The position numbers were made by a program, and so were the translations under genes. From Fonticula alba (lineage: Eukaryota > Opisthokonta > Rotosphaerida > Fonticulaceae), in the NCBI RefSeq assembly GCF_000388065.1, contig NW_009242981.1:154785-185764 (forward strand): 30,980 nt of DNA. Reading direction: 5' to 3'. Shown one piece after another: positions 24,501 through 30,980 of the stretch. Every line of letters begins with the position of its first letter. The first letter of the stretch is position 1. The notes under the pieces are model-generated. The model saw only the letters and a list, made by a program, of their open reading frames with translations. It was not told the DNA's origin and did not search any database.

Positions 24501-25803
24501 TGCTGCTGCTCCTGCTGCTGGGGGTCTTCCTGCTGCTGCGGTGGCGCCGGGCCGGCCGCACGCGCAAGCCCCTGGACCGGCCGGACGAAAATGCCACCAT
24601 CCTCAACACCTTCGTCGGTGCGTGCCCCTACTGCGGGCGGGGCCGGCACCTGGGTCCCCGTCGCCCCTCGCCCCCGCGCCGTCGCCCGAGCGCCGTACAT
24701 CCCTCTCGCCCCTCGCCCTTGCCGCCGCCCGATCACTGACCCGCCCCCCTTGCACAGAGCTCTCCCTGCCCGGGGCCATCCTGGTGGACATCGCGGCGGA
24801 CTTCGTCCCGCTGCAGGACCAAACCCTCGGCCAGGGGGGCCAGGCCAGTGTCTTCGCGGCGCGCGCCGTCGGGGCCAACATCTCCGCGCGCACCGGCTGC
24901 CCCGACGTGGTGGCCATCAAGAAGATGAAGGCCGACAAGATGCGCCCGCTGGAGGTGACCCTCTTCCAAAATGAAATTGCCCTCATGTGGTGCGTACCGC
25001 CGGCCGCCATAGGGGGGGGCCCTGCCCGCCGGGTGGCCCGCCGGCCGTGACACATGCGCCCGGCCCCTTTTCTGACCCTCGCTCCGCGCCTCCGGGCCAG
25101 GCTCCTGCGCGGCCAGGACCACATCGTGCGGATTTACGGCTACTCCGAGGCCCCGCCGGCCATTGTCATGGAGCACTTCCAGTCGGACCTGTCGGGCCTG
25201 CTGCACTCGGCGGCCGACCTGCCGCTCGGGGTGCTGCTGGACCTGGTGCACCAGTGGGCCGCCGGGCTGGAGGCCATGCACGCCCAGGGGGTGGCCCACT
25301 GCGACCTGAAGCCGGCCAATGTCTTCGTCCGGCCGAGGGCCGACGGCTACTGGAGCGCGGCCCTCGGCGACCTGGGCACCAGCCGGAATCTCAGCGCCGA
25401 CCGGGCGTCGGCCCTGCTGCAGGCCGCGCCGCAGCTGAATGCCCTGACCGCGCGCTATGCCGCGCCCGAGGTGGTCCAGGCGTTCCAGGCCCGCCGGGCC
25501 CTGGCCCTGGAGGCCTACCTCCCGGCGGACATCTACTCGGCGGCCATCATGCTGTGGGAGTGCCTGGCCCGCGCGGTCCCCTGGAAGGGCCTGCCCTTCG
25601 CCCGCATCGCCGAGCAGGTGCTGGCCGGCGACCGGCCCGAGGTCCACCTCGCCACCTCGCCCATCGCCTGGACCAGCCAGCCCCTGGCCCAGGGCCTGGT
25701 GGAGCTGCTCCCGCGGCTGTGGAACGCCGACATGCATGCCCGCCCGGGGGCGGCCAACCTGCGCCACTCCATCGCCACCCTCGGGGCCATGCTGCCCCCT
25801 TAG
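18571..25803 (+). CDS. Gene B: receptor-like protein kinase with long cysteine-rich ectodomain, non-RD type (2,306 aa)
   Basis: Exons 18571-19834, 19896-24617, 24758-24989 and 25101-25803 join in frame (phases 1, 1, 2). The Met at 18571 is chosen because it opens a signal peptide (hydrophobic core LALLAMPLLVVLLHL); an in-frame Met at 18172 would only add low-complexity sequence. Layout: globular region with several N-glycosylation sequons to about 400, Cys cluster C405-C475, second globular region to about 890, Cys array about 897-1930 (some 300 residues longer than in gene A), transmembrane helix 1944-1969, RWRRAGRTRK. Kinase domain about 2014-2300: LGQGGQASVF, Lys2050 in VAIK, Glu2068, HCDLKPAN with catalytic Asp2141, DLG at 2163-2165, APE ending at Glu2196. 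Cys2140 replaces the HRD arginine, so this is a non-RD kinase and is probably not controlled by activation-loop phosphorylation. It is a paralogue of gene A, which lies head-to-head with it. Confidence 0.9.
19835..19895 (+). other. Gene B intron 1 (phase 1, 61 nt)
   Basis: The donor CGCC|GTGCGT and the acceptor GTATACAG|GTGAG give an in-frame joint forming Arg422. A CACTAAC branch-like site lies at 19874-19880, about 15 bases before the acceptor. Position (start of the first Cys cluster) and phase match the single intron of gene A and the first intron of gene C. Confidence 0.88.
24618..24757 (+). other. Gene B intron 2 (phase 1, 140 nt)
   Basis: The donor GTCG|GTGCGT and the acceptor TTGCACAG|AGCTC restore Val-Glu-Leu, as in the uninterrupted gene A sequence (NTIVELALPG against NTFVELSLPG). 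A CACTGAC branch-like site lies at 24734-24740 before a pyrimidine tract. The intron falls between the juxtamembrane segment and the kinase domain. Gene A lacks it. Confidence 0.88.
24990..25100 (+). other. Gene B intron 3 (phase 2, 111 nt)
   Basis: The donor ATGTG|GTGCGT and the acceptor CGGGCCAG|GCTCC rebuild ALMWLLRG, matching ALMWLLRE of gene A, just after the alpha-C glutamate of the kinase. A CTGAC branch-like site is at 25072-25076. Gene A has no intron here. Confidence 0.88.
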
Positions 25804-27206
25804 GCCGCGGGGCCGGGCCACCCTGTGTCACTTTGATGCGCAATACACCCTTCGGCAGTGGTGGCACCGAGCGCAGAAGCGGGGGGGGGGGGGGGGCGTC
25901 CGGGCGGGGCGTGGCCCTGTCGCGGGTGCCTGGCCTGCCCCGTCGGGCGCGCGTCGAGCACCCGCCAACGCCACGCGGGCAGGGCACACCGGGCCCGGGG
26001 GCTCGGCCAACCCCGGACGGGATCGGCAAGAAAGGCCCGGCCGCCGGCATCCTGGCGGCCGGGCCGGCGCCACCACTGGCCCCAGTTCCCCGGCACGGTG
26101 CTGCTGCTGTGGCACGGGGGCCGGCAGCGGGTTGCCGCGCGTGGCCAGCCGCCACGGAGCGAGCCGGTCGCCCGGCTTTCCTGCCTCTCCCGCCTCGCCC
26201 ATCGGGGAAGGACGTGCGGGCCGTGACGCTGTGCGTGCGGTGCCAAAGGGAAGCACGCGCCGCCGCGTGGACGCCATGCACCCGGGGCACATGCTCGCAC
26301 CGGCGCCGAGCCCCGGGCCCCCTTGCAGCGGAGGGCCAATGCGCCGGAACAGGGGCCCGACGCGCGCGGTACAATGGGCGCTGGCGCACCGTCGGCCCTG
26401 GCGAGCCAGCACCCGGGCAGGCCTCGCGAAGGGTGGCACCAATAAGACGCCGCCCTGCCGCATGCGGGCCTCCTCCGGAGCGGCCGCGCCAACGGCCGGG
26501 GGCGCGTGGCGACGAAGGCCCTTTCCGCCGGCGGCGTCTGCCGGGTGCCCCCTGTGGCCAGCCGGCCGCGCCGCCCTGGCGGCCCGCCTGGCACCCTGCC
26601 CGACGGGGGCGCGCATCGTGCCCGGCCGACGCCGGCCTCCTCTTTTTCCCGGGCCTGCCCCTCGCGCGGCCCCCGGGCTGGCATGGCCGGCATCCGGCCG
26701 GAGCGCATGCGCGCCCGGACCCGGCGCACGAGCCGCCAGGCTCCCGGCCGTGGGCCGCCCCACCTCCGGCAAGCCAGCTGGCCGCGGAAAAGCCCCAGGC
26801 CTCAAGCCAGTGCCGCGGCGGGCGTGCCGCCGAGCGAAGACGCCCCGGGCCCCGGTTCGCTGTGGTGCCGCCTGGTCAGGCAGCACTGCCCAGCCGACCG
26901 GCGGGTGCCGGCGGCCGCACCCCGGGCCGTCTGGTGGGATCCCCACAATGGGCCATTTTACGTTTGCACCCGCCAGGTACACGCGCACATTCGTGCATGT
27001 GTGGGACCCCCCCCCCCCCCCGTTGCCGAGGCCTGGTGGGCTCCGGAGGGGGGGCCGCCCAGCGCGTGCCCCGCTTCCCGGGCTGCGTCCCTGCCGGGAT
27101 CCGCTGGCCGCTTGGCCGTGTGCGCGCGGCCGGACGCCGCGTGTCTCCCCCCCCCCCCCGCCCCCCTGGGGGGAGGGCCAGGCCCGGCGGCGCGGCGTGG
27201 CCTCGC
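25804..27206. other. Gene B 3' flank and intergenic stretch, no gene
   Basis: Directly after the stop, 25824-25850 is a little AT-richer (TCACTTTGATGCGCAATA) and may be the 3' UTR end of gene B. Beyond it the sequence is GC-rich with G16 at 25881-25896 and C15 at 27007-27021. Long frames are open but low-complexity, and I recognise no gene before the tRNA cluster. Confidence 0.5.
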
Positions 27207-27215
27207 TTCTTATTC
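27207..27215 (+). promoter_or_regulatory. AT-rich box upstream of tRNA-Lys (TTCTTATTC)
   Basis: TTCTTATTC lies at -36 to -28 of the tRNA-Lys gene in GC-rich surroundings. It matches the position of the boxes ahead of the other three tRNA genes, though its sequence is the least like them. Confidence 0.35.
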
Positions 27216-27242
27216 GCCCATGCGTGCCTTCCCAGCAGATTA

Positions 27243-27315
27243 GCCTGTTTAGCTCAGTTGGTAGAGCATGGGACTCTTAATCCCAGGGTCGTGGGTTCGA
27301 GCCCCACAGTGGGCT
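27243..27315 (+). tRNA. tRNA-Lys (CTT)
   Basis: The 73-base cloverleaf has anticodon loop ACTCTTAAT with CTT, D arm TAGCTCAGTTGGTAGAGCA and T arm GTGGGTTCGAGCCCCAC. The acceptor stem GCCTGTT/AGTGGGC uses several G-T pairs, which is unusual but complete. The discriminator is T, and there is no intron and no encoded CCA. The body is very close to metazoan tRNA-Lys(CTT). Confidence 0.95.
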
Positions 27316-27325
27316 ATCTTCATCG

Positions 27326-27330
27326 TTTTT
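27326..27330 (+). terminator. Pol III terminator of tRNA-Lys (T5)
   Basis: Five T begin 11 bases after the discriminator base of tRNA-Lys. Confidence 0.75.
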
Positions 27331-27603
27331 GCCGCCCGGGGCGAGCGAGAGGCCCGTTAGAGAGAGACGGGTGAGGCGGGGGGGGGGGGCAATCCACACC
27401 CCGGGGCCGGGGGGCGGCGGAGCCGGCGTGCGCGCCGTTTCCGAATGCCGGACCCCTCAGCCCGAGGCGGCCCCCGTCCCCGGCAGAGGGCCCACCGCCG
27501 GGCGCAAGTGTGTCCCCGGCCTCTGCCCCTCTCTCTCTCTTGTATTCCTCCGGGGGTTGCCTGCGCCGCCCGGGCGGCCGGCCCGCCCGGCCAGCGCGCC
27601 CGG

Positions 27604-27611
27604 CATAAAAG
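27604..27611 (+). promoter_or_regulatory. TATA-like box upstream of tRNA-Glu (CATAAAAG)
   Basis: CATAAAAG lies at -36 to -29 from the mature tRNA-Glu 5' end and is the best TATA match among the four tRNA genes here. The 27316-27639 spacer around it otherwise holds only the tRNA-Lys terminator, a G run near 27380 and a short CT run near 27530. Confidence 0.55.
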
Positions 27612-27639
27612 CCACGCGTCTCGGTCTTAGAGTATCCGC

Positions 27640-27712
27640 TCCCATATAGTCTAGGTGGTTAGGATACGTGGCTCTCACCCACGAGACCCGGGTTCGAGTC
27701 CCGGTATGGGAA
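27640..27712 (+). tRNA. tRNA-Glu (CTC)
   Basis: The 73-base cloverleaf has acceptor stem TCCCATA/TATGGGA, anticodon CTC in loop CTCTCAC, and T arm CCGGGTTCGAGTCCCGG. The discriminator is A. No intron and no encoded CCA. It converges on the tRNA-Asp gene at 27910. Confidence 0.96.
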
Positions 27713-27716
27713 TTAC

Positions 27717-27721
27717 TTTTT
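27717..27721 (+). terminator. Pol III terminator of tRNA-Glu (T5)
   Basis: Five T start 5 bases after the tRNA-Glu discriminator base. Confidence 0.8.
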
Positions 27722-27879
27722 GGCCGGCGCGGCGAAAAACATGGCCCGCCGCGGGGCGGCTCTCTGAGACACACCACCGCCCGAGATCGGCACAGCGGCC
27801 GGGGGGGAAGAGGGGCTCCGGCCATCTCCGAGACACCGCCACACCACCCCGCCGGGTGGGCCTCCTCTCCCCCTCCGGC

Positions 27880-27903
27880 AAAAAAGGACGCCGGCAAACA
27901 AAA
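27880..27903 (-). terminator. Pol III terminators of the second tRNA-Asp (T4 and T6)
   Basis: On the minus strand a T4 tract (27903-27900) begins 7 bases past the tRNA, and a T6 tract (27885-27880) follows. T4 alone may be leaky, and the T6 would catch read-through. The gene points toward tRNA-Glu. Confidence 0.6.
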
Positions 27904-27909
27904 GGAATG

Positions 27910-27981
27910 CTCCCGATCCGGGAATTGAACCCGGGCCTCCCGCGTGACAGGCGGGGATTCTCACCACTATACTAATCGGGA
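27910..27981 (-). tRNA. tRNA-Asp (GTC), second copy
   Basis: All 72 bases are identical to the tRNA at 959-1030, with anticodon GTC, and the first five trailer bases also match (AATGC on the plus strand, including the discriminator). Flanks beyond that differ, so this is an old gene copy or one kept identical by conversion, and I see no sign of a recent larger duplication. Confidence 0.97.
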
Positions 27982-28011
27982 CTGGTGCTGACGGCGACCC
28001 CGCGCCCGGGG

Positions 28012-28019
28012 CTTTTGTG
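28012..28019 (-). promoter_or_regulatory. TATA-like box upstream of the second tRNA-Asp (CACAAAAG)
   Basis: On the minus strand CACAAAAG occupies -38 to -31, the same distance as CATATCAG ahead of the first tRNA-Asp. It resembles CATAAAAG ahead of tRNA-Glu. Confidence 0.5.
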
Positions 28020-28709
28020 CGCTTTCTCTTCGCCCGCCCACGAGCACGAGCTGCCAACGCACCAGCCACTCCAGCACCCCGGCACTGGAGGCTGGGCCTT
28101 GGCGAGACATGCGCCCGGCGGTGGCCGGAAATTCGGCCATACATAATGGCCCGGCTCATATACCGGGCTGCGGGCGGGCGGGGGGAGAAAGGGCGATGGT
28201 CGGCGGGGTCGTCCAACGGGACGTGTTCCGGCCCGGGCGGCCGGGTCCGGCGGGGGGCACCCGGCGCCTTGGGGCTTCGCCCCCTGGGCCCCTGAATGGG
28301 GCCGGGGGGGAGCCCCTTGCCGGCCGGGCCGGATCCCGCGCCGGGGCCGCCCCGCCGGCGCGATCCGCCGGGAGGTCGATCGGCCTCCATGCGGCCAGGG
28401 CCGTCCGTTCGGGCCGCCGCCCGTAGCCCCTCCTGGGGGTCTGGTCTCTCTTTCTCCCGCGGCGGAGAACGCCCGCGGACAGGGGCCCGGCAAAGGGCGG
28501 TACCTGCGCCGGGCCGTGTGCGGATCGCGCGCCATGCTGGTCCCGCGCACGGGCGGGATGAAGGTGCGCGCATGGGTGGGTGACGCGCGCACGGGCGCGA
28601 GTGGATGCGCGGGGCGCGCGGATACACCCCTGCGCAGGCGCCCAGCGGTGCGGGTGCACGGGCGCGCGGACGCACAGGCAGACAGGCTCATAATCGCACA
28701 GGCTCACGG
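28020..28709. other. Intergenic stretch, no gene
   Basis: This GC-rich stretch separates the tRNA cluster from the minisatellite upstream of gene C. Apart from a pair of hairpins at 28271-28303 and a small AT-richer patch (TCATATACC near 28158) I see nothing in it that I can name. Confidence 0.45.
28271..28303. other. Two tandem GC-rich hairpins
   Basis: GGGGC-TTC-GCCCC (28271-28283) is followed at once by GGCCCC-TGAAT-GGGGCC (28287-28303). Both stems pair perfectly. They could form in RNA or in single-stranded DNA. No oligo-T follows, and in DNA this rich in G and C such stems arise easily. Confidence 0.4.
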
Positions 28710-28946
28710 ACACACCAAGACGCCAAAACACCAAGACGCACACAGACACACCAAGACGCACACAGACACACCAAGACGCACACAGACACACCAAGACACA
28801 CACTAACACACCAATGCACCATGGCACACCAAGACACACGCTAACACACCAAGACACCAAGGCACACCAAGACACACGCAAACACACACAAACACACACA
28901 AACACACACAAACACACACAAACACACACAAACACACACAAACACA
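28710..28946. repeat. CA-rich minisatellite
   Basis: A 20-base unit (CCAAGACGCACACAGACACA) occurs three times exactly at 28731-28790, with degenerate copies on both sides. It grades into a 10-base unit (AACACACACA) repeated six times exactly at 28881-28940. The array sits upstream of gene C, just before long C runs. Confidence 0.92.
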
Positions 28947-29007
28947 GATACAAGGGCTGCCGCGCGAGATGTCTCGAGGCACCGAGTGTGCCATGCTCTC
29001 CCCCTTC

Positions 29008-29008
<1 letters not shown>

Positions 29009-29048
<40 letters not shown>

Positions 29049-29095
29049 ATCCCACCCTCCCAGGTGACTGGAGTTCAGACCCCCCCCCCCCCCCC
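29009..29095 (+). repeat. C40 and C16 homopolymers upstream of gene C
   Basis: Forty consecutive C (29009-29048) and a further sixteen (29080-29095) lie 46 to 132 bases before the gene C start codon, on its coding strand. They are probably in the 5' UTR or core promoter. Such runs are prone to length change and to assembly error. Confidence 0.9.
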
Positions 29096-29140
29096 TCCTG
29101 GCGCCTCGCCGCACCGTTGACACTCAGTCGCGCGCACGCC

Positions 29141-30716
29141 ATGGCTCGCCCCCCACCACGCCGGGCCGGTGGCCGGCCCGTGGCCGGGAAGCCGTCGGCC
29201 ACCGGCGGCCTCGGCCTGCTGTTGGCCCTGGCCGCGGCCCTGCTCGCCGGCGCCCAGGCGGCCCTGCTGCCCACCCCACGCAGCCTGCAATACCACCGGG
29301 TGCACACGCTCCCCGGGCCCGATCCCCCCCCGGCCGGGGCGCCCGACCACGCCCGGGACATCCGCTTCTGCGACTTCTTCAGCCAGGACACCCTGCTGCC
29401 CGGGGCCACCGACGGCCTGGACGACCTGGCCTTCTACCAGACATACTACGCCATGCGCCCGGGGCAGGAGTCCCACTCGCGGCAGCGCCCCCAGCCGGTG
29501 CACTTCCTCCCCGGCAGCACCGGCAGCCTTCACTGCACCACGGCCACCGCCTTCCCCCGGGCCGGGCTCACCTACCCGGCCACCCGGTACGACCCGGCCA
29601 CCGGCCCCACGCGGGAGGTCTTCTTCGATGAGACGGCCGGCCTCGTGCTCCGCGGCAATGGCCACTTCGCCACGGCCTACGCCCTGGGCCCGGCCCTGCC
29701 GCCGGTCCTGGCGGCCACCTTCCCCGACGGCCGGGACGCCCCGCTGTCCGGGCTGGTGTCCTTCGACCATGGCACCGGCGGCACCAGCCCCTGGACCGTG
29801 CGCATCGAGGTCCTCGGCAGCGACAACACCCTCCTCCGGCCGTACATGGGCAGCGTCAGCCACCTGCGGGACATTCGCCAAGCGGCGGCCGTGGACCTGG
29901 ACGCCGACGGCCTGCCGGAGGTCCTGCTCGCCGCCAAGGACACCACCACCCCCGGCTGCGAGGAGGACTTCTGCCTGCTCCTCCTGGAGGGGCTCCTGCA
30001 GCCGGACCTGCCGGCCGGCGCGCTCTTCCACCAGCGCCACCTCCTCCGGCTGCCGGGCAGCATGGCCCCCGGGCCCATGCTCCTCGGGGACTTCGATGGG
30101 GATGGCCACGCGTCGGATGTGGCCATCCTGCCGGCCGTCGGGTCGACCACGGCCCGGCCGCAGCTGGTGCTCCTGCTGTCCGGCCGGGACTTCGCCCGCC
30201 GGCCGGTCCACATCGACCTGGCCGGGGCCTTCTACCCCTCGCCGCCGGCGGCCTGGTCGGAGGCCGTGATCAAGGGCGCCGCCGGGCGCCTGGACCCCGG
30301 CCACCAGCACCATACCCTGGTCCTGGCGGCCGGCCGGCGGGTGCTGGCCCTGGCCGGGCCGCTGGCCTTCGGCCCGGATGACCACTCGCTGGACCTGGCC
30401 AGCCTGCCGCACTGGGCCCTGGTGCCGGATCTGGACCAGGGCTTCTGGGTGGCCATCGCCCTCGGGGATGCCGATGGCGACGCCCGGCCGGACCTGGCCC
30501 TGGCCCACAGCCACCGCCCGACGGACATTCGCCTGTACTCGGCCATCGAGGCCACGCCCGCCTGCTGGTGCGGGCCCACCCATGGCCTCTGTGTCCATGC
30601 CGCCGGCCCGCATGACAGCCCGACGTGCTCCTGCCGCGGGGCCAATCGCCGGCTGACCGGCACGTATGCCCCGTGCGAGGCCTGTGCCCCGGGGCACTTC
30701 GCCCCCGGCGACGATG
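29141..30716 (+). CDS. Gene C (5' part): secreted or membrane protein with FG-GAP-type propeller and Cys-rich start
   Basis: First coding exon, 525 codons plus one base, ending at donor GATG|GTGCGC in phase 1. Met 29141 precedes a signal peptide with core LGLLLALAAALLAG and a likely cut after Ala40. Upstream in-frame sequence reads through the minisatellite and is rejected. Three FG-GAP/VCBS-like calcium loops are visible: DLDADGLPEVLLA at 252, DFDGDGHASDVAIL at 317 and GDADGDARPDLALA at 442. From C475 a Cys-rich segment starts (CWCGPTHGLC, then CEACAPGHF). The N terminus (LLPTPRSL) resembles gene B (YLIPSPRS), and the exon end falls at the same place as in genes A and B. I infer a third member of the receptor family, but no transmembrane or kinase part lies inside the window, so it might instead be a secreted or kinase-less protein. 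Confidence 0.82.
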
Positions 30717-30980
30717 GTGCGCCCCTGCCTCGCCCCCTTTTTTCCCTTGCCGCCCTGCTCTCCCGCGGTCGCCTGGCTCGTTGTGGCCCCTTTTTCCTCC
30801 GCTTGCACACATGTGTGCTCGCGTGCACATGCACACTCGCGTGCACATGCACACATGTGTGCTCGCGTACACATATACATATGAACACATTTACTCACGT
30901 ACACTAACACGCACACCTACACACCTACACACCTACACGACTACACACCTACAAAACTACATAACTACACACCTACACAC
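30717..30980 (+). other. Gene C first intron, runs out of the window
   Basis: The intron starts GTGCGC. No AG acceptor is found in the CA-rich part to the window edge, so splicing must finish beyond 30980. A CACTAAC branch-like sequence lies at 30902-30908. The frame stays open to about 30907 if unspliced, but only as Thr/His/Cys repeats. Confidence 0.65.
30913..30980. repeat. 8-base tandem repeat (ACACCTAC)n at window edge
   Basis: Eight units of ACACCTAC lie at 30913-30976, five exact and three changed in their first half (ACGACTAC, AAAACTAC, ATAACTAC), plus a partial ninth. The repeat continues past the window, inside the putative gene C intron. Confidence 0.9.

Noticed and set aside
24461-25803. 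Tyrosine kinase assignment for genes A and B
   Set aside because: The catalytic loops read DLKPGN and DLKPAN, the Ser/Thr form, and not DLAARN or DLRAAN.
28710-28946. CRISPR-like array
   Set aside because: Repeats are contiguous without unique spacers, have CA-rich composition, and lie in a eukaryotic genome. It is a minisatellite.
28814-29140. Upstream in-frame Met for gene C
   Set aside because: It would translate the minisatellite and the C40 run into Thr/His and Pro runs ahead of a good signal peptide at 29141.

Overview
This is eukaryotic nuclear DNA with extreme G+C content. The evidence is spliceosomal introns with GTGCGT/GTGCGC-type donors and CTAAC/CTGAC branch-like sites, four eukaryotic tRNA genes without an encoded CCA tail, very long G/C homopolymers and CA-rich microsatellites, and giant secreted or membrane receptors. 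Cysteine-rich receptor-like Ser/Thr kinases in a GC-rich genome with few introns fit a unicellular opisthokont or another free-living protist. A Fonticula-like nucleariid is my best guess, but it rests on recollection of the gene repertoire and not on a marker gene in the window.

Layout. 1-1070: GC-rich sequence with no supported protein gene, then a minus-strand tRNA-Asp(GTC) with a TATA-like box at about -35. 1468-8002 (minus): gene A, a 2,047-residue receptor kinase in two exons. 8003-18388: about 10 kb with no gene I can support, holding microsatellites, G/C homopolymers and two AT-rich islets. 18571-25803 (plus): gene B, a 2,306-residue paralogue of gene A in four exons. 25804-27206: no supported gene. 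27207-28019: a tRNA cluster, Lys(CTT) and Glu(CTC) on plus and a second identical Asp(GTC) on minus, each with an AT-rich box near -30 to -38. 28020-29140: hairpins, a CA-rich minisatellite and a 40-base C run. 29141 to the window edge (plus): gene C, the first coding exon of a third relative with FG-GAP-type calcium loops, followed by an intron that leaves the window.

Genes A and B share one design. It runs signal peptide, beta-rich globular region, short Cys cluster, second globular region, long furin/growth-factor-receptor-like Cys array, one transmembrane helix, basic juxtamembrane, then a cytosolic kinase domain with DLKPxN (Ser/Thr-type, probably TKL group) and DLG instead of DFG. Gene C has the same N-terminal plan. 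In all three genes the first intron is phase 1 and lies at the start of the first Cys cluster. The likely role is transmembrane sensing of extracellular ligands coupled to phosphorylation inside the cell; the ligands cannot be read from sequence. Genes A and B are head-to-head and diverge strongly outside the cell while the kinase cores stay alignable.
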